A stretch of DNA of 64,000 nt from the NCBI RefSeq assembly GCF_030247195.1, contig NC_080671.1, positions 215,640,942 through 215,704,941 on the forward strand, given 5' to 3'. Below the pieces are notes generated by a model. The model saw nothing but the letters and a program-made list of their open reading frames with translations. It ran no database searches and was not told where the DNA came from. This document shows positions 19,790-30,600 of this stretch, piece by piece. The position numbers were made by a program, and so were the translations under genes. Origin of the DNA: Topomyia yanbarensis (Eukaryota > Arthropoda > Insecta > Diptera > Culicidae). Every line of letters begins with the position of its first letter. Position 1 is the stretch's first letter.

Positions 19790-21868
19790 AAACCAGATGA
19801 AAACCGAACGCGGCCCTCCGCCACACTCCGCCGAGTTGTGGGGAGGCTTCCCGCGGCCCATCCACCAACCAACCCGTAGCAGCAGCCGAATGCGAACATA
19901 TGGCGTTACTAGAGCGAGCTGAAAACGCCAAAAATGCGCTGAAGTCCACAGCGTTAGAAGAAGCAGAAGCCTATGAGACACCAAAGGGCGGCCGGGATTC
20001 TCGTTCTGTGAAAAGGATAAGGGAAACGCCAGGAGAGGAGGAGGAACCGAAGAAGCCCAGGAAGGTCAGTGAAGGACAGCGAAAAAGCCGGCAATCGCAG
20101 AGTGAATGGCGTACTGTAGAAACCGCAGAAGAGAGGAGGAAAATACAGAAAGAAAAGGAGGAAAAGAAGAAAGAAGACCTTCGGCCACGCCAGCAGAAGC
20201 AGAGGGGAGACGCTCTAGTCGTCAAAGTAAACGAAGGCGTGGCGTACGCTGCGATCCTCAAAAGGGTGAGAGAGGATCCCAAGTTGAAGGAGCTGGGGGA
20301 GAACGTTATAAAAACCAGGCGTACTCAGAAAGGCGAAATGCTGTTCAACCTGAAGAAAGATCCATTGATCAAGAGCTCGGCCTACCGGGAACTCGTGGCA
20401 GAAGCGGTGGGAGGAGAAGCGAATGTGAGAGCATTAGTTCAGAAAGCAGGGGTCGAGTGCAGGAATCTAGACGAGATCACAACGGAAGACGAAGTGAGAA
20501 GCGCGCTAATAGAGCAAGGAAACCTGGAGAGGGAGCAGATATCAATAAGATTGAGGAAGACGTACAGTGGCACACAGACAGCAGTGATACGCTTATCGCC
20601 AACTGCAGCCAACAAGCTTATGTCGACCGGTAAGATCAAAATCGGGTGGTCGGTGTGCTCGTTACGATTGATCCCTAGAGCCACTAACCAAATGGAGAGG
20701 TGTTTCAGATGCCTGGGTTTTGGCCATCAAGCAAGAAACTGTAGAGGCCCGGACAGTTCTGATCTGTGTAGAAAATGTGGGGAGAAGGGACACATTGCTA
20801 GAGACTGCACAAAGCAACGGAAGTGCTTGCTCTGCACAAATGAGGTCGGAAAACACCACATGACGGGAGGCTTCTTATACCTAGAGTACAAAAAGGCGAA
20901 GGCAGGCCAATAATGATGGAGGTTACCCAGCTCAATCTTAATCATTGTGACATTGCACAGCAACTGTTGTGGCAGTCAACAACAGAAATGAAGTGAGACG
21001 TTGCAATTATTGCAGAGCCGTATCGTGTCCCTCCCGATAACGGTAACTGGGTGGTGGATAGTGCAGGGATGGCGGCAATCCATGTGATGGGCGGTTTCCC
21101 TGTTCAAGAATTGGTGGATAGCACACACGAAGGTTTCGTGATTGCCAGGATAAACGGCGTATTCGTGTGTAGCTGTTATGCTCCTCCACGGTGGACACCA
21201 GAGCAATACAACCGGATGCTGGACGCATTAACCGATTCGTTAGTCGGGCGAACGCCGGTTGTTATAGGAGGAGATTTCAACGCTTGGGCCGTGGAGCGGG
21301 GTAGCAGGCTGACCAACGCACGAGGTTACAGCCTATTGGAAGCACTGGCGAAGCTGGACGTAAAGCTGTGCAATGATGGTTCCGCTAGCACATTCCGTAA
21401 AGACGGTCGGGAATCCATCATAGACGTAACATTCTGCAGCGCGTCGCTGATGGATGACATGAATTGGCGAGTTAGTGAGCAGTACACACATAGTGATCAC
21501 CAAGCCATCCACTACACCATTGGTCGGCGAAATCGTACGGTGACGCAGAAAGTGAGGACTGGTGAGCGGAAGTGAAAAATAAAGGAATTCGACAAGGACC
21601 TTTTTGTGGAAGCACTTCGTGCGGACAGCGTCACTCCCATTCCGAGTGCCGATGAGCTGTCGGAAACAACAGCTAGGGCATGCGATATAACAATGCCGAG
21701 GAATAACCGGCGTCCGGCGTACTGGTGGAACGAAAGGCTAAGCATCCTCCGGGCAACTTGCCTAAAAGCCAGAAGACGCGTGCAGAGAGCAAGATCTGAG
21801 GCAGTCAGAGAAGAGTGTAAGGTAACATTCCGGGCGGCCAGGGCCGCTTTTAAACGTGTGCAGCGCCC
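19790..21868 (+). mobile_element. R1-clade LINE, second family, 5' half only
   Basis: It has an ORF1 with three cysteine knuckles and an ORF2 that starts with the R1-type endonuclease. It is related to, but clearly distinct from, the element at 7710-11737. The sequence begins directly after the stop codon of the I-like LINE and ends abruptly at VQRP in the linker between endonuclease and RT, near 21868. No RT remains. LINEs usually lose their 5' ends, so losing the 3' half points to a deletion or later insertion and not to normal truncation on arrival. Confidence 0.8.
19801..20913 (+). CDS. R1-clade ORF1 (Gag-like, three CCHC knuckles)
   Basis: The frame is open from 19801 to TAA 20911-20913. 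The first ATG is at 19900, giving 337 residues, but upstream residues also look coding, so the true start may be lost. The N-terminal half is a charged, Glu/Lys/Arg-rich coiled-coil-like region (about residues 25-100). A conserved core follows (VKVNEGVAYAAILKRVRED, LKIGW-like KIKIGWSVC). Three knuckles close the protein: CFRCLGFGHQARNC, CRKCGEKGHIARDC and a degenerate CLLCTNEVGKHHMTGG. It is expected to bind element RNA. The ORF2 ATG at 20913 overlaps the stop (TAATG). Confidence 0.85.
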   Translation, partial: KPNAALRHTPPSCGEASRGPSTNQPVAAAECEHMALLERAENAKNALKSTALEEAEAYETPKGGRDSRSVKRIRETPGEEEEPKKPRKVSEGQRKSRQSQSEWRTVETAEERRKIQKEKEEKKKEDLRPRQQKQRGDALVVKVNEGVAYAAILKRVREDPKLKELGENVIKTRRTQKGEMLFNLKKDPLIKSSAYRELVAEAVGGEANVRALVQKAGVECRNLDEITTEDEVRSALIEQGNLEREQISIRLRKTYSGTQTAVIRLSPTAANKLMSTGKIKIGWSVCSLRLIPRATNQMERCFRCLGFGHQARNCRGPDSSDLCRKCGEKGHIARDCTKQRKCLLCTNEVGKHHMTGGFLYLEYKKAKAGQ

Positions 21869-21872
21869 ATAG
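20913..21872 (+). pseudogene. R1-clade ORF2, endonuclease part with two stops
   Basis: From ATG 20913 the frame reads MMEVTQLNLNHCDIAQQLLW, then hits TGA near 20994, then stays in frame through PPDNGNWVVDSAGM, GGDFNAWAVERGS, SIIDVTFCSAS and YTHSDHQA. A second TGA (21573-21575) precedes a linker with RPAYWWNERLSILRATC. All endonuclease signature motifs are present, including the IDVTF motif that copy 1 of the other family has lost. The frame ends with TAG at the breakpoint, before any RT. Confidence 0.85.
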
Positions 21873-22271
21873 TTTTCGGCCAGCATCAACCCTGGCAAAT
21901 TTCTCCAAGTGGTGCACCATGGAAGCTAATTTCCTGGGTTACATCACCAGCTACAGCCTTAAGCTAAGCTGATATTTTGATGCACTCGCGCTTTCCAAGC
22001 CATATGCTTACGGAAACGCATAAGCACTTTGTTTAATTAAACACAGTTTGTTGCTGCTAGCAGCAGACGGCGACGCTGTTGTAGAAAGTAAAGGCCTCCG
22101 AGAATGAGCCATAATGAACTACTGATTCATCCAACGGGGTCTTTACTCTCGCGAGCGTGGAAAGAATGTTTTGTTTAGGTCTGAGACTCTCTCAGAGTAA
22201 AGTATACACAGACGATATGATAAAAGTCTTTTGGGTCAAATTGGAAGGAGTCAGTCGTTCGAAGTAGTAAC
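21873..22271. other. Unidentified sequence between two LINE fragments
   Basis: No reading frame or recognised repeat. GTCTGAGACTCTCTCAGAG (about 22181) is a short palindromic stretch. It could be part of another element's terminal region; nothing decides this. Confidence 0.35.
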
Positions 22272-22301
22272 TAGTGTTCGCACGCGCAACAGGCGCGCGT
22301 G
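22272..22301. repeat. GC-rich perfect hairpin at LINE insertion site
   Basis: TTCGCACGCGC, a short AACAG-type loop, then GCGCGTGCGAA form an 11-bp perfect stem. It lies a few bases from the poly(T) that marks the 3' end of the inverted LINE copy. Confidence 0.8.
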
Positions 22302-22303
22302 CG

Positions 22304-25300
22304 AAAGTCTTTTTTTTCTTTTTTTTTACAATGGAGAAGACCTTTACGTCCTAGCCCAGTACACGTGCTATTGGTAGGGTCCAATCTACCACACGGAGTG
22401 CACTGGGGGCGTGTCGGGCTCGAATGGTGACGCTGCCATTAATACCGACTAAACTCCATTGGGCTCCGCCATCGTTCCTCCCAGGAACTACCTCTCGGTA
22501 TTACTTCTGGGGAGAGCTGTACTAAATGTACTCATTCACTCTCACTCACGCGTTCATACGTCCTGTATGAGGCTTACTTGGGTGCTCTCTCTATTGCACC
22601 TTGATTCACTCTCAAACACTCCCACATGAAGCTGACTTTTGTGCTCACCTTTTTCGTTCCTTGCGAGGCTGACTTGTGGCTCACCTTACTCATTCCTTGC
22701 TAGGCTTACTTTTGTGCTAGCCTCTACCATACCATGTGAGGCTGATTTTTGTGCTCACCCTTAACATGCCGTGTGAGACTGACTTGGATGCTCACCCTTT
22801 CACTCCTCTGCCACGCCATGAGGCATCGATAGCTAAGTCCCAACATACTACGCTACGACCCTCCCGTCTTATCATGAGGCAGTCCAATTATACACCTATA
22901 CACTCACTCTTCTGTCTTGCTTCGGGGTGGCGGGGTTTACCCCTTACGCGGTTGCCAGTCGCTGCGCCAAACCTGCCTCGGCATGAACAGACCATTCACT
23001 CCCTTTTTTGCGCTTGGCCTTTTTCGCTCCAGCTAACCAATCACTAGTTAGCCGTGCCCGTCGTCTGTTGCTCGGTTCGCCAGATTACCTGAAGCCTACT
23101 GGCAATCTGGATGGTAGCAGCCGAGACTGCGTTCCACTTCTCCACCGATTGACACATCCGCTGAATAAGGGTATCAGGGTTGTGTCCCAGCCACAGACGT
23201 CAAGCATTGCTCTTCTTTCAACGTTGAACCGATGACATACGAACAGTATGTGTTCGGCAGTTTCGTCTACACCTGGGCAGTCCGGGCAGACTGGATCCTC
23301 CGCGTGCCCGAACCTGTGGAGGTACTGTCGGAAACAGCCATGGCCTGACAGGAATTGTGTCAGGTGGAAGTGAACTTCCCCATGGGATCTTGCCACCCAG
23401 CTCGATATGCTAGGTATCACCCGATGGGTCCACCTACCTTTCGAGGAGTCGTCCCACTCACGCTGCCATCTGGCGACCGAGGTCACCCTGGTGCGCTCGC
23501 AGGCTCCCCTATTTCCACGTAGCTCGAAGCACTCCTCATCTTCCCGAATGACCAGCTCGGCATCATGCTCGCTATCACGCAGGATGCATCGTGTGATACC
23601 GTGCGGTAGGCAGATATCACTCTGAGGCACATCACGCGGTAGGTGCTATTCAGTTTCTGTAGGTAACTGGTTACCCTCAGTGCTCTTGACCATGACGGGC
23701 CGCCGTACCTGAGGATAGATACGGCAACGCCTGCCAGTAACCTACGTCTACTGGCGCACACCTTTGAGCTGTTGGACATCATTCTCGATAGAGCCGCAAC
23801 AGCAGTCGACGCTCTCTTGCACGTATAATCGACATGGCTGCCGAAGGTCAGCTTGTCGTCTATAATGACTCCGACAGACTTCAGACTTCGCTGTGAAGTG
23901 ATCGCGACTTCTCCCACATGGATAACTGCATGTTGTGCCGACTTGCGGTTGTTGACGATAACTACCTCCGTCTTATGATGAGCGAGCTCCAGGCCTCTCG
24001 CGCTCATCCATTCCTCCACCGTGCTAATCGCGTGTTCTGCGGTTAGTTCTACCTCAGGAATTGACTCCCCGTAGACCTCCAAGGTTACGTCGTCGGCAAA
24101 GCCGACGATCTTGACCCCAGGAGGGAACTTCAGTCTCAGAACCCCGTCATACATGAGGTTCCATAGCACCGGGCCTAGGATCGAGCCCTGCGGGACTCCG
24201 GCGGTAATCGGAACCCTTTTCTGACCGGCATCGGTCTCGTATAGCAGTACGCGGTTTTGGAAGTAACTTTCCAGGATCCGGTACAGACCCACCGGTAGGC
24301 TAAGCCGGTGTAACGAGAGCGCGATGGCATCCCAGCTTGCGCTGTTGAATGCGTTCTTCACGTCAAGTGTCACTAACACACAGTATCGAATACCTCGCCT
24401 TTTTCGTTGGATCGCTATCTCGGCAGTATTTATCACTGAGTTGAGAGCGTCCACTGTGGACTTACCCTTCCGAAAGCCAAACTGGTTGCTTGACAGACCG
24501 TCCTTCCGCGTACGGGGTGAGCCTGTTGAGGATGATCCTCTCAAGCAGTTTGCCAGTCGTGTCTATCAGACAGATTGGTCTGTACGCCAATGGGTCGCCT
24601 GACGGCTTCCCGGGCTTCGGCAACAGCACCAGTTTCTGCCTTTTCCATCTATCGGGGAAACGGCACTCGTCAAGGCATCTCTGCATAGCTAGCCTGAACA
24701 TGTTCGGGTTCGCTATGATCGCTGCCTTGAGAGCGTTGTTCGGAACTCCATCCGGCCCTGGAGCTTTGTTCATTGCTAGGGATTTAGCCACTGCGAGTAG
24801 TTCTTCATTCGTCACTGGAGCCACCATTTCGGCCGTGCCCGCACTGTCTCGTAGTGCAGGTGGCCAGGGGCTTGTGGCTCGAGACGGGAAGAGTACTTCG
24901 ATAATCGTTGCCAACCGGTCCGGAGACCGTTCTGGGGGTGAGGAGCCCCCTTAGGTCTTGGCCATCACAATTCTGTAGGCGTCACCCCACGGGTTCGCGT
25001 TGGCACTCTCACACAGGTTGTCGAAACATGCTCTCTTGCTGCTTTTAATGGCCTTGTTAAGGGCCAATTTCGCAGCTCGAAACACTTCACGGCGGTTCTC
25101 TCTTGCATCCTCGGTGCGAGCTCTTTGCATCCTACGTCTAGCTCTGAGGCAGGCTGACCGTAGAGCTGCAATCTCGGCACTCCACCAGTATACCGGGCAT
25201 CTGCCGTTTCTTGGCAGTGTTTTCTCGGCATAGTGGCGTCGTACGCGCGTGATAGAACAGCTACCAGCGCATCCCCGCTTAGACTGTCGGTGTTGGCCTC

Positions 25301-26868
25301 CAGTCCCAGGGCCGCGGTGAAAGCTTCGCTGTCGAAGTGATTGGACTTCTACCCACGTACCTGACAGGGATCTCCCGCCCTCGGATGCTGCGCACCATAG
25401 TTGATCCTAAAGCGGATTGCTAAATGATCGCTATGGGTGTAGCCTTCGTCTACCCTCCATTCCATGCCTGGAGCCAGACTCGGGCTGGCAAATGTTACGT
25501 CAATCCACGCCTCCACTCCGTTTCTACGGAATGTACTAGCGGAGCCATTATTAACTAGCACAGTGTCGAGTTTCGCAAGCGCCTCCATTAGCGCTTGACC
25601 CCTGTTATTTGTACAGTGGCTGCCCCACTCCACTGCCCAAGCGTTAAAGTCTCCCGCTATTACTACCGGTTTCCGGCCCACTAGGTCCGACGAGAGCCTG
25701 TCGATCATCTGGTAGAACTGTTCTATTGGCCACCTTGGTGGGGCGTAGCAGCTGCAGTAGAACACACCATTGATCTTGGCAATCGCAACACCCTCGGCGG
25801 AGGAGTGTATTACCTCTTGAACCGGGAACCGTCCCGTTGTACAGATTGCCACCATTCCAGACCCGTCCGACATCTAATTGCCGTTGCCGGCAGGGATGCG
25901 GTACGGGTCTGATAAGAGGGCGACATATGTCCTCGACTCCGAGACCGACTGCCACAGCAGCTATTGGGCTGCTGCACAATGGTTAAGATTTAGCTGTGTG
26001 ACGTTCACGGCTTCTTCTTATTTACCTCACCGAAGGGACACGAAGGTCCGCCCATAGCATGTTTATGGGCTTGCTTCTTAGCGGTGCAGATAAGGCACTT
26101 GTGTGCCTTAGTGCAACCCCGCTCTTTATGCCCCTCCTCGCCGCAGCGACGACATAGTTTGCTCCTATCTATGCCCTTGCACTCGTAGGCTTTGTGGCCG
26201 GACTCAAGGCACCGATAGCACCTATCCACTGAAGGCGGCTGGGGTAGGCTAATAGGGCATACCGACCATCCGATCTTCAGCTTCCCTTTCTCGGTTACCT
26301 TTTTGGCATCCGCCTTCAGTAGCCTGAGGTAGGCTACTTGGGTGCCAGAGGGTCCATCTCTAAATCGCACAGAGGCCCGCTCGATTGTGACGTCGCATTG
26401 TTCCTTAACGGCTGCGACGACATCTTCTGCGGTCGTGAACTCGTCCAGATGCTTGCACTGGAGAGTCATTTCCGCCCCTAGCGACCTGACTTGGGCGCCT
26501 TCACCAAGGACCTCTTGGGCCAAGGCCTTGTATACCGCACTAGATTGTGCGCCTCGCTTCAGCACCAGAAGCATTTCTCCCGTGTTGGTGCGTCTCACGC
26601 TACGCACATCTTGCCCAAGGGCCGAAAGGCTTTTGGCCGCCTTCATCGACTTCATGACGTCGGCGTATTTGTCCTTGTCGGTTTTTAACCACAAGGCCTC
26701 GCCTCTGTCCTTGGTCTTCTTCGTGGGCCGCGGTACCTCCGTTGTTGGTGCCGGCTTCTTCCTGGTGACCAGCGTCCAGGGGTTAACGCCCCCCTGCCCC
26801 GGTCGCGCCGGGTTACTCGTACCAACGCTCTGCTCAGCGAGGTCACTCTCGCCCTCGCTTACCTCAGG
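22304..26868 (-). mobile_element. Waldo-like R1-clade LINE, copy 2 (inverted, decayed)
   Basis: This is the same family as 7710-11737, on the opposite strand. Poly(T) and ACAATGGAGAAGACC at the left mark the 3' end, matching the end of copy 1. It extends further 5' than copy 1, keeping about 290 codons of ORF1 up to near 26868. It has several nonsense changes and small indels. Unlike copy 1 it is not flanked by (ACAY)n; a GC-rich hairpin adjoins its 3' end. The 3' UTR array is shorter than in copy 1. Confidence 0.9.
23044..26008 (-). pseudogene. R1-clade ORF2 (endonuclease, RT), multiple stops and shifts
   Basis: Aligning by eye to copy 1, the reading starts at GTG 26008 and shows CAG-to-TAG near the start, TGG-to-TAG twice (before position 25873 and at 25349), one A lost in an A-run near 25230 and AAA-to-TAA near 24956. 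The RT is open in two pieces, 24914-24462 and 24544-23483, joined by exactly the same frameshift as copy 1. GFADDVTLE is intact. A 4-nt deletion near 23590 shifts the C-terminus. The endonuclease keeps IDVTF, so the IYLTF change in copy 1 is private to that copy. Confidence 0.9.
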
Positions 26869-26875
26869 GATTTAG
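26005..26875 (-). pseudogene. R1-clade ORF1 (Gag-like), 5'-truncated
   Basis: On the minus strand the frame is open from about 26875 to TGA 26005-26007, roughly 290 residues, with no ATG: the element is cut inside ORF1. An in-frame TAA sits immediately outside the element. The first part is basic and Pro-rich (TEVPRPTKKTKD), followed by LSALGQDVRSVRRTNTGEML and KLKIGWSVCPISL. Knuckles CYRCLESGHKAYEC, CRRCGEEGHKERGC and CLICTAKKQAHKHAMGG-SC end the protein. Length is shorter than a full R1 ORF1, consistent with loss of the N-terminus. Confidence 0.85.
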
Positions 26876-29220
26876 AAAAAGAATTGTTTTGAGCGAAGAT
26901 TACGCTGAAGCGAAAGTGATTTGGGCGGTGATACAACTAATAAAGCAATAAATAAAGTAATTCATGCGTAACTGTGGAAAATAAAGCATATTCATGTGGT
27001 GACAAGCGGAAAAAGGCAAATTGAGGCCTAGGACGCAAACATTTCTGGCTGGAGCCTAACAGTGAGAAAGTGAAAGTGTGATATCGGTTTCAGCTATTAA
27101 GGATAGTAAACCAGCTGGTGCGTACGAGGTGATTCTCCGTTGGATATTTATCTGTGAATCTTGCGTTGATTTGAATTGTATCTTTACTAGTTCGCTAGTT
27201 AACGGAATATGGAGTGGCGAGTGATGCGAATTGAACATAACCAACGAAGATAAAGTAGTGAACCAGTTCATAAGAGATTTAGAAGTTACTTGTGATCTGA
27301 AGTTGAAATCGAAAAGTTCTCTCCCCATGCAAATACTGTTGATTGAATGAATTGAATTTTTTCACAATTGGAAAGGAGGAAGCAACAGAATTGCACGGCA
27401 CAGGGTAAGTGAACCATTTCTACTTAATTTCTTCAATTAGCTATCCAATATTCTCGCTTTTTACAAAATATCTAATAAAATTGAGTCATACCGTACGGAA
27501 TCTGGCTAGCGAAAATCGGGCTTCGAGCGAGACAAGCGGAACAATTTGAACTGTCAGTGGGGATCAAGAATTGCTGAGATGTTGACTTGTGTTAGTTCAA
27601 TACAAATAGGATAGGGGTGCTATATACGGGGTTTTAAGTAATAATTTAAGCAAATAATCACTAACTTTCAGACTGATGACAAAACTAACTCGATGACAAA
27701 TTTGTTATACTAACACTAACAGACCGATAGAAATGGCGAGTCCAAGCTATCAGGTCAATTTTTTATTAATACCGACCCTCCTTAAGGATATAAGGATCAC
27801 TGATTAAAGATCCACAGAAAGCGCTACCAGGGTATCATGACCCGGAGCAGCACAATGTAAGTGACACGCAAAAGTAGCTGTCCAACGTTTCATTCAATAT
27901 GAAAACCGTCTCGCACAAAAAAGCATATAATGCAACCCGACCTCCTGGCATAAAGCCGGAGGGTACTAAGTCGGTCATTCGGAAACAGAGAAAGTTCGAA
28001 AATTAATAAGAATTAATCATCACCCAATACCAGGGAAATATACATTGTTAGTATCGCTCAGAACAAGCTTCTGGCGAATCAATTTAAAAGTGGGAAAGCA
28101 CACAGCACTATATGTGTTTGTGTTTGCTTTTAACAAATTAGTAAATAAACAGAAGCGTACGAGCTACGTCTTCGACTGAGTTTCACATTATCAATATAGA
28201 TTTGGTCCCAATCTGGGTACTGCTAAGTACAGTTCTCATTCCAAAGCTGCATTGCAGCTGTTTTTTTAACTCTTTCGAGCGGGTCTTACCAGTCTCCTAC
28301 CAGGGGAGCAAGCTTCATAAAAAGCACGACTGCCATTAGTGGCATGCTATAGGTTGCCATAAAAAAGAAACAAAAAAATTAAAAACAAACAGAATTGCCC
28401 CGCCCATGAACGAAATTTTGGGTCAGCATTTTTTTTCTTCGCTCCGCTATGCAGCACAGCTGTTTGAATAAACAACGGCAGAACTAACTATATAGCGCAA
28501 AATAGTTGGAAGAACGAATTTAATGTCAGGTTCGAGCAAATGCAAGCGTCGAAAATTGAAGGTCAGGTTTCAATAACTTGACCACGAAAATAATAACTTA
28601 AAATCGTGCAGGCCAGTAGAATACGGTGTTTACCTGTGGGTAAAAACACTGTTATGTGCTGTTTTGTCCACGGTCAAGACTATATTATGTCACACGTTGT
28701 GCAAAGTGTCTAATTAATCACTTTATGAATCACGTGCAGCTATGATGAAATATATTTGGCCAGCCTTGACCATGGTCAAGCTTACGTAAGAACATCAAGG
28801 TGGCTTAATTACGATTAGCAAAATATTTGTTATACGGTTTTGTTAGAAAACACTGCAGGGGAAATTTAAAATATAATTGAATCAACTATAATGCGTTGGA
28901 AATATATCGCTGTGAGCAAGAGTAGGGTGGTTCGTTTTTCATTGATTGTTAGAAGTCAATAAAGTTTTGATACCACTATAATTTATTAATTAGGGGCAAT
29001 TAAAATTAATAATAAAAGAATACACTATTATCGAAAAATGGATAAATTAATAATATTGAAAAATTTATTAAAAATCGCATGGCAGCAGAGTGTGCTGTGG
29101 AACGAAAATATTTCAATGAATATAAAAATATAATAATAAGAGGATTTAATCCAGTTAATATTCCAATTATACTTAGTAATAGCTAGCAACCATATTAAAT
29201 ATTTATTCTATTTTGAAAAG
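26876..29220. other. Non-coding, possibly decayed 5' LTR/leader of the gypsy element
   Basis: No reading frame is supported across 2.3 kb. AATAAAG strings at about 28961 and a CA dinucleotide followed by TGGCAGCAGAGTG (29080) could be an LTR end and primer-binding site, but I could not find the matching 3' LTR downstream of pol and do not recognise the tRNA. The remainder is unidentified. Confidence 0.3.
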
Positions 29221-29810
29221 ATGGATTACGAGTTTCCAAAGACGGAAGCAATTCAATGCATTCCAGAATTTGATGCATCTACCGATGAGCTAGATGCATT
29301 CATCTATCATATAGAACACTTTGAGAAGGGAGTGTCACGAGATGAGTTGATCTACGTGGCACTCTTAAAATTAAGAAAAAATGCAGCAGCCCAAATATTG
29401 AAAATTAAAGCCGATACTTGGCCAGAATTAAAAAAAAATTTAATAAAGAAATTTAGTAAACGAGAACGGATAGAAGAGGTAATTTCAAAAAATTGAGACC
29501 CTTCGACAAAGTCCGAACGAATCGTTTAAAGAATATAAAATACGGGCTGAAATAATAAAAGACCAAATTGATGTTTATAATGAAGGGACTGGCATCATGG
29601 ATATGCCAATGATTATTAGCCTTAGATTACATTTTATCGCGGGTCTGCGAAATGAAGAGTTAAAATTATTTGCGCGTGGACACAGAGGGATGCCACTAGC
29701 GCAATTACTTGACTACTTAGAGAAAGTAGATATTGAAAACCACCGTCTGAAAGAGATAGAAATCAGGCTGGAATTGTTAGAATTATCGCGTACACGTACT
29801 GTTACGTGAC
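29221..29810 (+). pseudogene. gypsy gag, frameshifted
   Basis: The ATG at 29221 opens MDYEFPKTEAIQCIPEFDAS, followed by ELDAFIYHIEHFEK and WPELKKNLIKKF, the typical capsid-type helical pattern of gypsy Gag. At 29494 the frame stops; one frame over, ETLRQSPNESFKEYK continues the same domain, then MIISLRLHFIAGLRNEELK and a second stop at 29809. No CCHC knuckle is visible afterwards; the following 350 bp are Asn/Gln-rich. Gag would form the particle shell. Confidence 0.75.
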
Positions 29811-30199
29811 AACGTTGGACACCGAAGAGATATATCGGAAATCCAATTGAATATATAGATTAAGGTAGAGATTATGAGCTACCTGAAAGAAATTATCGGC
29901 CGGAAATAGGCGAAAGTAATTTCAAATATTCACCGCAGAATTATGCGGAAACTTACTGGTCAGATTTTGATCAAAATACAAAAACTAAAAATTTTAAACA
30001 GAATCAGAAGCCCCGAAGGCAAGATTATGATTCTAATATAGGTCACTACCAAGACCAAAATAGCCAATTGGGCGTAAATTGCTTCACGAATGGAAGAAGC
30101 ATAAATAAAAATTTACAAAATTACTATGCAACCAGACAGGGTGCAAATACTAAGAGGCAGTTGCCTGCTGAAAAATAAGGCCACGAAAGGCCCAAAACA

Positions 30200-30600
30200 A
30201 TGCCAGATAACGGCAATATTACATTGGGAGGAGATACTTCGCAATATGAAAAGTTGAACATAGAATGTACTGGAAATAATCAGTTGCTAGTAAATATCGC
30301 CTCAAGTGCAAGGCCAGATGTTAAAATTAAGTATATGCTTGATGCAGGAGCATTCCTTAATGTAATAAGAGCGGACTCTCCCGAAAATTGGAGCCAGACT
30401 CATCCATTACCGAGATAAAGTAAATATTACCGGTTTTAATCTGACACAAACAGAAACTATTGGGTCAGTAGAAACCACTTTCATAATTGGGAATTCCAAA
30501 TATAAAATAAAGTTTATGTCGTAAAAGATCTATGCGTTCCAGGAATTATTGGAGCAGAATTTTTAAAAGAACACACAGTTTTTATCTCTCAGCATTTGGA
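30200..30600 (+). pseudogene. First aspartic-protease-like domain (DAG)
   Basis: KIKYMLDAGAFLNVI (catalytic-type triad DAG at 30341-30349) is followed, after a frame change near 30405, by VNITGFNLTQTETIGSVETT. After a second frame change, CVPGIIGAEFL follows (about 30535-30565), which matches the ILG-type second motif of retroviral-like proteases. The overall layout equals that of the second protease 900 bp downstream. DTG is more common than DAG, but some active pepsin-like proteases use Ser or Ala-type variants; activity cannot be judged here. Confidence 0.65.

Noticed and set aside
29080..29100. Primer-binding site for the gypsy element
   Set aside because: TGGCAGCAGAGTG starts like a PBS, but I cannot match it to a tRNA end and no LTR pair was found, so it is not listed as a feature.
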